Shown piece after piece: positions 1 to 5,348 of a DNA stretch of 8,478 nt; the stretch's first letter is position 1, and each line of letters opens with the position of its first letter. The notes below the pieces were generated by a model. That model saw only the letters and a program-made list of their open reading frames with translations, did not search any database and had not been told where the DNA came from. Position numbers and translations under genes: made by a program. The stretch is from Desulfobacterales bacterium (GTDB lineage: Bacteria; Desulfobacterota; Desulfobacteria; Desulfobacterales; Desulfobacteraceae). The stretch lies in contig JAKSAU010000172.1 in assembly GCA_022361535.1 (NCBI GenBank), forward strand, positions 1 to 8,478. Direction: 5' to 3'.

Positions 1-23
1 ATAATTTTCCAGTTTGTATTCAT
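1..23 (-). CDS. Possible 5' end of a leftward gene, cut by the window edge
   Basis: Read on the minus strand, an ATG at 23-21 is preceded by GGAG (32-29) with a 5-nt gap, and the frame stays open to the edge (MNTNWKI). Only seven codons are visible, so no product can be named. The ribosome site and the lack of any other gene nearby are the only support. A chance ATG is a real alternative. Confidence 0.3.
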
Positions 24-329
24 ATCATCTCCAGTTTAAGAAGAATCACGCATGATAATTAACATACGTTATATGTTGTGAAAAATTTCGCAGATTATTT
101 AATTTAATCATATACATATCACAGTACCCACCAAAAATCAGGACTGTTCTTTCATTTCTTTCAAACTCCTTTTGCTTAGCATTTACCAATTCAGGGCACA
201 TAAGACGAGAACGGTTAAAAAGAGTGTCTATAATGATGAAAATGACTCCAAACCTTCAGTCACTTGATTCTATAGCGGCTAAATCGCATCACCTTAAAAG
301 TACTTAATGTGCAATAATTATGCGGTTAG

Positions 330-360
330 AAAAAATAAGAAAAAATCTTCCAAAAAAAAA
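330..360. other. A-tract cluster, possibly bent DNA
   Basis: Runs of A6 (330-335), A6 (340-345) and A9 (352-360) lie just upstream of the receiver gene's putative promoter. The first two are exactly 10 bp apart and the third is about 13 bp further on. Helically phased A-tracts usually bend DNA and can act as UP-elements or nucleoid-protein sites. A role here is inferred. Confidence 0.4.
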
Positions 361-370
361 CAATAATGGG

Positions 371-376
371 TATACT
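371..376 (+). promoter_or_regulatory. Possible -10 box for the receiver gene
   Basis: TATACT matches the sigma-70 -10 consensus at five of six positions and would start a leader of about 75 nt. The matching -35 position (348-353, TTCCAA) is poor, so the call rests on the -10 and the adjacent A-tracts. Confidence 0.25.
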
Positions 377-456
377 TCCGGAATAAAAATTGGCACGTTC
401 GATCATGTTCAACTATTTCAGCCCGTTGAAGGATAGATCTAAAGGGAATTCATAGT

Positions 457-855
457 ATGCGTATACTTGTAGTGGATGACGAAGTTGTCAGCCGAAAAAA
501 AATGATGAAAAGTATCAGCCATATTGGTGATTGTGAAGGGGTCCAAAACGGGAAATCAGCCATTAGCGCGGTACGTGCCGCCCTCGAAGACTGGAAACAG
601 TACGCCCTAATCACTCTCGACGTATCTATGCCGGATATCAGCGGTGTCGAAGTCTTGTCTACAATCCGTGAACTTGAAGCCGAGCGGGGACTCGATGATG
701 AAGAGCGGGCAACCATTCTCATGGTCACCTCGCACTCAGACATTGAAACGGTTAAGGCATGTGTAGGCAAATGTGACGGCTATGTAATCAAACCGTTTAA
801 CAGGGACGTGATCATGGAGAAACTAAAGAAAACAGGCAGAGTCCGTTTGTCCTAA
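457..855 (+). CDS. Stand-alone CheY-like response regulator receiver
   Basis: A 132-residue protein that is only a receiver domain, with no DNA-binding or enzymatic output domain. The phosphorylation residues are all present: acidic pair D7/D8 after the first strand, phospho-acceptor D55 in LDVSMPD, switch residue T91 in VTSH, and K112 in the KPF motif. Such single-domain receivers act by protein-protein contact, for example on a flagellar motor, a phosphorelay or another kinase. No histidine kinase is visible in the window, so its partner is unknown. The ribosome site is weak and distant (AAAGGG, 441-446), but no better start exists and the frame opens directly on the first receiver strand. 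The gene converges on the b-type cytochrome gene with only 12 bp between stop codons. A link to the sulfur genes is not shown. Confidence 0.9.
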   Translation: MRILVVDDEVVSRKKMMKSISHIGDCEGVQNGKSAISAVRAALEDWKQYALITLDVSMPDISGVEVLSTIRELEAERGLDDEERATILMVTSHSDIETVKACVGKCDGYVIKPFNRDVIMEKLKKTGRVRLS

Positions 856-867
856 ACCACTCAAGCT

Positions 868-1308
868 CTATTGAATCCATTTTCTTTTTGTTATCAAGGT
901 ACCAACAGATACTGCTATCAATGCCATACAAAATCCAAGATGGACAAGGTTCATTACATGGATGGATATGTGGGAAAAATAGACTCCCGGCAAATTCCTG
1001 ACAACCATTAAAGCACCTGAAAAAACCAACCCTAAAAGTAGTCCTCCCTTTACCCATCCGGATGTTGTCAGCACACCAAGACCTTTGCCTTTCGATAGGA
1101 CATCCACAACAGCAAAGCCACCCAGAGCAAGCAGTACCGAGGCCATGATGTAATGAATGCTGTGGGTTACATAAAACTGTGCCAGCCATCCCAACCCCGG
1201 GATATCAGCAATATAGTACCGCTTAAAAATCGGCATCTGGGCAAACCCGGAAAGGGCCAGCAAAAAAAGAGTTAAGCCATATATCCATCCTTTAATCCTA
1301 GCATTCAT
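868..1308 (-). CDS. Four-helix membrane b-type cytochrome subunit
   Basis: A 146-residue, very hydrophobic protein with four predicted membrane helices (about residues 6-23, 44-70, 86-104 and 117-140). Histidines H49 and H52 in helix 2 and H117 and H123 near or in helix 4 could give bis-His ligation of heme b, as in small quinone-reactive cytochrome b subunits of periplasmic oxidoreductases. The start overlaps the ferredoxin stop as ATGA, and AAGGAGG (1322-1316) lies 7 nt upstream, so translation is probably coupled and the two proteins probably form a complex. The likely role is electron exchange between the quinone pool and the periplasmic Fe-S subunit. No catalytic subunit lies beside it; the octaheme cytochrome in the other operon is a candidate partner. 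Family placement rests on topology and histidines, not on a search. Confidence 0.75.
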   Translation of the reverse strand: MNARIKGWIYGLTLFLLALSGFAQMPIFKRYYIADIPGLGWLAQFYVTHSIHYIMASVLLALGGFAVVDVLSKGKGLGVLTTSGWVKGGLLLGLVFSGALMVVRNLPGVYFSHISIHVMNLVHLGFCMALIAVSVGTLITKRKWIQ

Positions 1309-2267
1309 GACCTGTCCTCCTTAGTCTGCTTATAAAATTTGCCAAAGGCTGCGGCGGCACCGGCAAGCGGGGCAATCAACATAGCGCGGGCAAGATTTGA
1401 GCCTTGTTGCATTTTATCTTCCACAGACGCCAAGTGGGGTTTGCCTTTTCCAATTTCAATGGATAATTGATCAAAAGGTACGGGAGAAACATAAATAGTA
1501 TTGGTGCCCCCGTTCTCCTCAAGCCCATACAGGTAGCCGCTCATTTCCTTGGCCATGTTTTTTGCCATTTCAACCATCTGTGTTTTAGGTCCGATAGTTT
1601 GAACATCTTCAGGACACGCCTCTATACAGGCCGGTTTCTCTCCCTGAGCAACTTTTTGGTAACAGCGATCACATTTATACATGACACCGTTACCGGCCAG
1701 GCTGGGCAAAATATCCAGGTAAAGGCCCACACCGGTCTGGCGCTGGGGTACATCCCAGGGGCAGACCGCATTACACTTGGAGCCGCCAAGACAAATGTCG
1801 GAATCAATCCTGGACAATCCGTTGTTTTCCTGTTTGGCAGCCCCCCAGGGACAAAGCTTCACACAAGGAGGATTGTTGCAGTGCATGCACCGTCTTGGAA
1901 TGTTTAATTCGACCTGCTCGCCGTTGATTTGAGCGTTTGCCTCTTGGATAAACAGCCAATTATATGGTGTTAGGCGATCGGAAACATCCTGCCGGCCCGA
2001 CCAGTCCTGAACCTTGACCCGGCTGGGAAACATCTTTGGAAACGGTTTTTCAGGGGCTGGAAATTTTGACGCATTGGATTCCCGGCAGGCATATACACAT
2101 TCTTCACAGCCAATGCAACTGCTGATGTCTATTACCGTTACCAATGGTTCTTCCGGACCACCTTTTGCGGCGTTTACTGCCTTAGGGATCATTGCCCCGG
2201 CAGCAACTGTTCCGGCAGCCGTCAAACTTCCTTTTAAGAATTGACGCCTTGAGATCTGACCTGACAT
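1305..2267 (-). CDS. Tat-exported ferredoxin subunit with four Fe-S cluster motifs
   Basis: A 320-residue periplasmic electron-transfer subunit of the DmsB/NrfC/HybA type. It starts with a twin-arginine signal (SRRQFLKG, residues 6-13) and a hydrophobic stretch to about residue 33. Four cysteine groups follow: C51/54/57/61; C127/130/135/139; C159/165/169; and C199/202/214/218. The third group lacks its second cysteine (G162 replaces it), giving 15 instead of 16 ligands. This resembles NarH, where Trp replaces the same cysteine and the site holds [3Fe-4S]. A hydrophobic C-terminal segment (about 292-309) may anchor it to the membrane. It follows the thioredoxin gene after 60 bp and overlaps the cytochrome b gene by ATGA. 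Its ribosome site is modest (AAGGG about 8 nt upstream), but the Tat motif fixes the start. It probably wires the cytochrome b to a periplasmic enzyme. Confidence 0.88.
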   Translation of the reverse strand: MSGQISRRQFLKGSLTAAGTVAAGAMIPKAVNAAKGGPEEPLVTVIDISSCIGCEECVYACRESNASKFPAPEKPFPKMFPSRVKVQDWSGRQDVSDRLTPYNWLFIQEANAQINGEQVELNIPRRCMHCNNPPCVKLCPWGAAKQENNGLSRIDSDICLGGSKCNAVCPWDVPQRQTGVGLYLDILPSLAGNGVMYKCDRCYQKVAQGEKPACIEACPEDVQTIGPKTQMVEMAKNMAKEMSGYLYGLEENGGTNTIYVSPVPFDQLSIEIGKGKPHLASVEDKMQQGSNLARAMLIAPLAGAAAAFGKFYKQTKEDRS

Positions 2268-2327
2268 GTCTCTACCCTTTCGAAAACTTAAGGTTGCCCG
2301 GTCCCGATGTGTACGGAACGCTTTGGA

Positions 2328-2867
2328 TCAACCCTGTTTTACAAACTCATGGAATTCCATGGTGTTGTAGCTTTTGGTATGGACATATTTGAGAATTTGA
2401 AGTAATTGACCGGCATCTACGTATCCGGGCATGTTGTTGATCTTTTTACCCGAAGGTTCCAGAAACCAGAGTGTAGGCAGGCCCTTGACCCGCCATTGCT
2501 GTGCCAGTTTCTTGTTTTTATCCGTATCGACCTGGATGCTGACAAAGTTATCATTCAGGTAGGCCATTACATCCGGATCTTTGAAAGTGGTCTTTTTCAA
2601 TTTAGTGCAATAGGTGCACCATTGGGCATGGAAATAAAGGAAGATGCTTTTGTCTTCCTTTTTTGCCAGAGCCATTCCAGGGGTATAATCCTTCCAGGTA
2701 ATACCTGAAGAGTTGGCCTGCAAGGTGTTATTCTGGGCTGCAACAGCAGGAGCGGGTATATCAACAGCTGCCTGGTCCGGCATATCATTGTTCATTTGGT
2801 TAAACAGATAGATTCCACACAGAGCAATAACAACCAACGCCACAACCAGCACATTTTCTTTTCTCAT
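2328..2867 (-). CDS. Membrane-anchored periplasmic thioredoxin-fold protein
   Basis: A 179-residue protein with one N-terminal membrane helix (about residues 6-24), a Pro/Ala/Gln-rich linker to about residue 52, and a thioredoxin fold. The redox motif is W83-C84-T-Y-C87 and the cis-proline loop is G129-L-P131-T. The WCTYC motif and the preceding YFHAQ resemble the DsbD C-terminal domain and thioredoxin_7 proteins, which are usually thiol reductants in the envelope. The helix should act as an uncleaved anchor facing the periplasm. It is the first gene of the leftward operon, with AAAGGA (2879-2874) 6 nt before the ATG and a sigma-54 promoter about 95 bp upstream. Its position suggests it reduces disulfides or persulfides on the exported partners, such as the rhodanese. 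It may instead serve cytochrome maturation. Confidence 0.85.
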   Translation of the reverse strand: MRKENVLVVALVVIALCGIYLFNQMNNDMPDQAAVDIPAPAVAAQNNTLQANSSGITWKDYTPGMALAKKEDKSIFLYFHAQWCTYCTKLKKTTFKDPDVMAYLNDNFVSIQVDTDKNKKLAQQWRVKGLPTLWFLEPSGKKINNMPGYVDAGQLLQILKYVHTKSYNTMEFHEFVKQG

Positions 2868-2906
2868 TATACGTCCTTTATACTAAACTTTTGGAAACAT
2901 ATGTCA

Positions 2907-2927
2907 GTGTCAGTCCGGAACAGACAC
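2907..2927 (-). other. Possible stem in the thioredoxin operon leader
   Basis: GTGTC (2907-2911) and GACAC (2923-2927) can pair across an 11-nt loop within the predicted 5' leader of the leftward transcript. Five base pairs is modest, and no anti-terminator or U-tract accompanies it. Confidence 0.25.
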
Positions 2928-2959
2928 CGGTCATCATGGTGCTTCCAGGCTTAATATGG

Positions 2960-2975
2960 AGCAAGAACGATGCCA
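2960..2975 (-). promoter_or_regulatory. Sigma-54 promoter of the thioredoxin-ferredoxin-cytochrome b operon
   Basis: On the minus strand this reads TGGCATCGTTCTTGCT, with GG and GC separated by exactly 10 nt. It fits the sigma-54 -24/-12 consensus TGGCAC-N5-TTGCW with one change in the fixed positions. The predicted transcript start is near 2949, giving a leader of about 82 nt. It is identical in TGGCAT and TTGCT to the promoter at 5215-5230. Confidence 0.85.
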
Positions 2976-3074
2976 GAATCAAATTACAACTTCATCAAAG
3001 CACCGCTATTACCCGTCATCCAATGGTTTACCAGATAACCCGAGCCATCATGATCCTTGGGGTGGCAGCAAACT

Positions 3075-3091
3075 GTTAACCGCCTGTTAAC
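3075..3091. promoter_or_regulatory. GTTAAC-N5-GTTAAC dyad, likely activator (enhancer) site
   Basis: The sequence GTTAACCGCCTGTTAAC is a perfect 6-5-6 dyad. Its centre lies 122 bp upstream of the -12 cytosine of the minus-strand sigma-54 promoter, a normal distance for an enhancer-binding protein. A further TTTAAC half-site is at 3101-3106. The same architecture occurs at 5101-5117. The regulator is inferred to be the EBP encoded at 3646-5064. Confidence 0.65.
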
Positions 3092-3270
3092 CCCCCTAAT
3101 TTTAACCATGCTCATTCCGGGAACTTTCAATTGCTCAGAATACCATAAAATAAATGGAGAAAAAAGAGACTACCACAATGTGACTTTACAGGAGAACCAA
3201 CCTGTGCCAAGTATGAAACGTCTACCCCAACCTAAGTCACCGCACGGTGCAAACGAACAAGGAGCTTACT

Positions 3271-3630
3271 ATGACAGACAATGTACTGGTAACCATTTCC
3301 TGTGGCACTGACAACCCAAACCGCGCAACCCGTGGACTGTTCCTGGCTTCCGTAGCCCAGAAAAAAGGCAAGAATGTAACGGTTTTTCTGCTGGATGACG
3401 GCGTATTCCTTGCCAGGGAGGGCGTAGCCGCCAACCTTAAGGCTGCCACAGGCGATTCAGCAGATGATTCACTGGCTCATCTTCAGGTTCATAACGTTCC
3501 CATATTGGTATGCACTCCTTGTGCGAAATCCAGGTTTATTGACGAAGAAGATCTTGCAGAATCCTGCCGCATGGCAACAGCAGCGGAACTGATTGATATT
3601 GCTTGCGAAGCTGCCTGCATCAGTTTGTAA
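3271..3630 (+). CDS. Small DsrE-family sulfur-relay or peroxiredoxin-like protein
   Basis: A 119-residue soluble cytoplasmic protein with no signal peptide. The alternating beta-alpha pattern, the opening strand VLVTISCGTDNP, the VFLLDDGVFL segment and the ILVCTPCAKSR motif match the DsrE/DsrF-like fold (predicted peroxiredoxins, COG2044). Cysteines are at C11, C86 and C89 (CTPC), with more in the C-terminal part (ESC, ACEAAC). Relatives carry persulfide sulfur in DsrEFH and TusBCD relays or have unknown roles. AAGGAG (3259-3264) lies 6 nt before this ATG, so the upstream GTG at 3247 is rejected. The gene stands alone, without DsrF, DsrH or TusA, and converges on the EBP gene with 15 bp between stops. 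Its promoter is not evident. Placement between the two sigma-54 operons suggests, but does not prove, a shared role. Confidence 0.85.
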   Translation: MTDNVLVTISCGTDNPNRATRGLFLASVAQKKGKNVTVFLLDDGVFLAREGVAANLKAATGDSADDSLAHLQVHNVPILVCTPCAKSRFIDEEDLAESCRMATAAELIDIACEAACISL

Positions 3631-3645
3631 ACCAGGTGTTTGGGA

Positions 3646-5064
3646 TTAGCCGTTTTTCACAGTAATATTGTACTTTTTCATCCGTTTCCATACGGTTATC
3701 CTTGATACACCAAGTATTTGTGCTGCCCGGGTCTGGTTTCCACCGGCCCGGTGCAGTGCCTCAACCAGTTCCTGTCTCTGGGTATCATGGACACGTACTA
3801 TTGTTCTATTGGTATTTGATGTCGCTACAGGCTCGTACTGGTCATCTTCTTTTGGCTGGCGATTGTCTAAATCTTCGGGTGCAGAATGATTTAAAATCTT
3901 TTCAGGCAAGTGCTCAGGTCGAACGCCCTTACCTTTTGCCAAGACAAAAGCGTATTCCACAGTATTTCTCAGTTCCCTGATATTTCCCGGCCAAGGATAT
4001 GCCACCATCAACCGCATGGCCTCTGGTGTAAATCCAAGTATATTTTTACCGGTTTTTTCTACATGAATCGTTATAAAATGCTGAATGATTAGAGTAATAT
4101 CATCCCTGCGGTGCCTAAGGGGCGGGCAAGTAAGGGGAAAGACATTTATTCTGAAATATAAGTCCTCTCTAAATTTTCCCTGCGCAATCATGGCTTCAAG
4201 GTCTTTGTTTGTTGCCGTGATAATCCGTACATCAATGGTAATGGATTTGTTCTCCCCCACCCGTTGAATCATTCTTTCTTCCAGCACCCTGAGCAGCTTC
4301 ACCTGCACAGATAAAGGGATATCACCGATTTCATCAAGAAAAATAGTGCCATTATGAGCGGCTTCAAACCGCCCTATCCTATCTGAATCTGCACCGGTGT
4401 AAGCCCCTTTAACATGGCCAAACAGCTCACTTTCCAGAATACTTTCACTTAATGCGGCACAATTGACCTTTATAAAAGGTTCATCGCCTCGCTTGCCGGT
4501 CTCGTGCAGGGCCTTGGCCACCATTTCTTTCCCTGTTCCGCTTTCGCCCAATATCATTACCGGGGTGTCTAAGGCAGCCACACTTTCTATGTGCTCATAA
4601 AGATTCTGCATTACAGGGGTGCGGCCGATAATACCATGGAAGCCATCATCGATATGATACATCCGACGAATGGAAGCCAGTTCATTTTTATAGTTGATGT
4701 TTTTCGAAATATCTTTGAGGGTCTCAACCGCGCCTAAAATTTCGCCCTGTTCCCCATACAAAACCCTGGCTGTTTTGACAATAGGAATTGTCCTGTTGGA
4801 TGCAGATGTAATCAGGCACTTTTTATCCCGGATCAACCCGGCAGAAAAAAGACCGCACCATTCTTTTCCAGGGCCTTTACCCATAATTTTACACCCGGTA
4901 CAATTGAGCAGACGGCATGATCGCCCCTGCAGTTCTTCTTCGGAGTACCCTGTCATAAGCTGTGCTGAATCGTTTGCAGCAATAAAATTACCATGGGCAT
5001 CAACAATGATTATACCATCCTGTACGGAATCAATGATGTGCCGCCAATGGGAACCGATCTCCAT
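3646..5064 (-). CDS. Sigma-54 enhancer-binding regulator with Cys-rich PAS domain
   Basis: A 472-residue activator with three parts. An N-terminal PAS domain (about 5-118) carries five cysteines: C50, C55, C58, C70 and C83. The AAA+ domain (about 143-375) shows Walker A GESGTGKE (173-180), the sigma-54 contact loop GAYTGA (220-225, a variant of GAFTGA), Walker B IFLDEIGD (241-248) and the FREDLYFRINVF segment. A Fis-type helix-turn-helix closes the protein (about 428-468, GGNQTRAAQILGVSR). There is no receiver domain, so it probably senses a signal directly through the PAS domain. I chose the ATG at 5064 because AGGAG lies 6 nt upstream. The longer frame begins at TTG 5100 (next ATG 5097) with no ribosome site and would place GTTAAC repeats inside the gene. 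It probably activates the two flanking sigma-54 promoters and may control itself. Confidence 0.93.
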   Translation of the reverse strand: MEIGSHWRHIIDSVQDGIIIVDAHGNFIAANDSAQLMTGYSEEELQGRSCRLLNCTGCKIMGKGPGKEWCGLFSAGLIRDKKCLITSASNRTIPIVKTARVLYGEQGEILGAVETLKDISKNINYKNELASIRRMYHIDDGFHGIIGRTPVMQNLYEHIESVAALDTPVMILGESGTGKEMVAKALHETGKRGDEPFIKVNCAALSESILESELFGHVKGAYTGADSDRIGRFEAAHNGTIFLDEIGDIPLSVQVKLLRVLEERMIQRVGENKSITIDVRIITATNKDLEAMIAQGKFREDLYFRINVFPLTCPPLRHRRDDITLIIQHFITIHVEKTGKNILGFTPEAMRLMVAYPWPGNIRELRNTVEYAFVLAKGKGVRPEHLPEKILNHSAPEDLDNRQPKEDDQYEPVATSNTNRTIVRVHDTQRQELVEALHRAGGNQTRAAQILGVSRITVWKRMKKYNITVKNG

Positions 5065-5079
5065 ATTATTCTCCTGACT

Positions 5080-5125
5080 GTTAACCTTGTTAAACATCAA
5101 ATTAACACATCGTTAACACAATAAC
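5080..5125. promoter_or_regulatory. GTTAAC repeat array, likely EBP binding region
   Basis: Five hexamers of the TTAAC type occur: GTTAAC 5080-5085, GTTAAA 5089-5094, ATTAAC 5101-5106, GTTAAC 5112-5117 and AATAAC 5120-5125. The pair at 5101-5117 (ATTAACACATCGTTAAC) repeats the 6-5-6 dyad of 3075-3091 with one changed base, and is centred 120 bp upstream of the -12 cytosine of the rhodanese promoter. The array also lies in the leader of the EBP gene, 16-61 bp upstream of its start codon, so bound protein could feed back on the EBP. Confidence 0.6.
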
Positions 5126-5171
5126 AATGATTCCTAAAAAAAAAGAATTGCCACACATCAGAATTTCCTTT

Positions 5172-5177
5172 ATTATA
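5172..5177 (-). promoter_or_regulatory. Possible -10 box of the EBP gene
   Basis: The minus strand reads TATAAT, a perfect sigma-70 -10 hexamer, giving a predicted start near 5165 and a leader of about 100 nt that contains the GTTAAC array. No good -35 sits at the usual spacing. Confidence 0.35.
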
Positions 5178-5214
5178 AGCACGTTATCAAGAACGACTCT
5201 TCTTTTTCATTTTT

Positions 5215-5230
5215 TGGCATACCCTTTGCT
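5215..5230 (+). promoter_or_regulatory. Sigma-54 promoter of the rhodanese-octaheme cytochrome operon
   Basis: TGGCATACCCTTTGCT has GG and GC exactly 10 nt apart and matches the -24/-12 consensus closely. The predicted start is near 5241, giving a leader of about 108 nt. A TATAAT at 5235-5240 could add a housekeeping start but has no good -35. Confidence 0.87.
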
Positions 5231-5290
5231 CTATTATAATGCTGCACGGCTGCATCGCGTTGCCGACAATTATTAAAATGCCTGCGAATA

Positions 5291-5316
5291 GGAGGCTGGC
5301 AGATGGCACAGTCTCC
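5291..5316 (+). other. Leader hairpin enclosing a ribosome-site-like sequence and a five-codon frame
   Basis: GGAGGCTG (5291-5298) pairs over all eight positions with CAGTCTCC (5309-5316), one pair being G-U, around a 10-nt loop. The left arm contains most of AGGAGG (5290-5295), which lies 7 nt before an ATG (5303-5305) that opens the frame MAQSP and stops at 5318-5320. The element is inside the sigma-54 transcript leader. It could control translation or mRNA stability, or be chance. Confidence 0.4.
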
Positions 5317-5348
5317 ATAAAAATAACCCTTTTAGGCAAGGAGAGAAA

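Larger units (their letters stand above)
24..456. other. AT-rich non-coding region upstream of the receiver gene
   Basis: No convincing reading frame is visible on either strand across these 433 bases. The region holds a small dyad, AACATA-N5-TATGTT (61-77), three A-tracts (330-335, 340-345, 352-360) and a possible -10 box (371-376). If the left-edge gene is real, this is a divergent promoter region. A sigma-54 -24-like TGGCACG near position 391 lacks its -12 partner. Confidence 0.5.
2868..3270. promoter_or_regulatory. Control region between the thioredoxin and DsrE genes
   Basis: This 403-bp stretch holds no convincing gene; frames here lack ribosome sites and family features. It contains a minus-strand sigma-54 promoter (2960-2975), a GTTAAC dyad (3075-3091) with a further TTTAAC (3101-3106), a leader stem (2907-2927) and a small hairpin, ACAGG/CCTGT (3188-3205). 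A short palindrome, CACCGCACGGTG (3238-3249), lies just before the DsrE ribosome site. No good promoter for DsrE was found. Confidence 0.7.

Noticed and set aside
58..77. ATTAAC...GTTATA as another copy of the EBP dyad
   Set aside because: The spacer is 4 nt instead of 5, the second hexamer differs, and no sigma-54 promoter is nearby.
389..407. TGGCACG resembling a sigma-54 -24 element upstream of the receiver gene
   Set aside because: The position 10 nt after GG reads CA instead of GC, and no TTGC follows at the right distance.
2929..2943. GG-N10-GC on the plus strand as a sigma-54 promoter
   Set aside because: Only the GG/GC spacing fits; the -24 half (CGGTCA) is poor and it lies over 300 bp from the DsrE start.
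3118..3136. GGG...TTGCT as a sigma-54 promoter for the DsrE gene
   Set aside because: The GG-to-GC gap is 11 nt or more, not 10, and the -24 half does not match TGGCA. The factor is very strict on this spacing.
2891..3311. Plus-strand open frames across the thioredoxin-DsrE intergenic region
   Set aside because: They have no ribosome sites or family features, overlap the minus-strand sigma-54 promoter and dyad, and one runs into DsrE in another frame.
3631..3645. A shared terminator between the converging DsrE and EBP genes
   Set aside because: The 15-bp gap and its flanks show only a 4-bp AAAC/GTTT pairing, with no strong stem.
5065..5100. Upstream TTG (5100) or ATG (5097) as the EBP start
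   Set aside because: No ribosome site precedes them, while AGGAG lies 6 nt before the ATG at 5064, which opens directly on the PAS domain.
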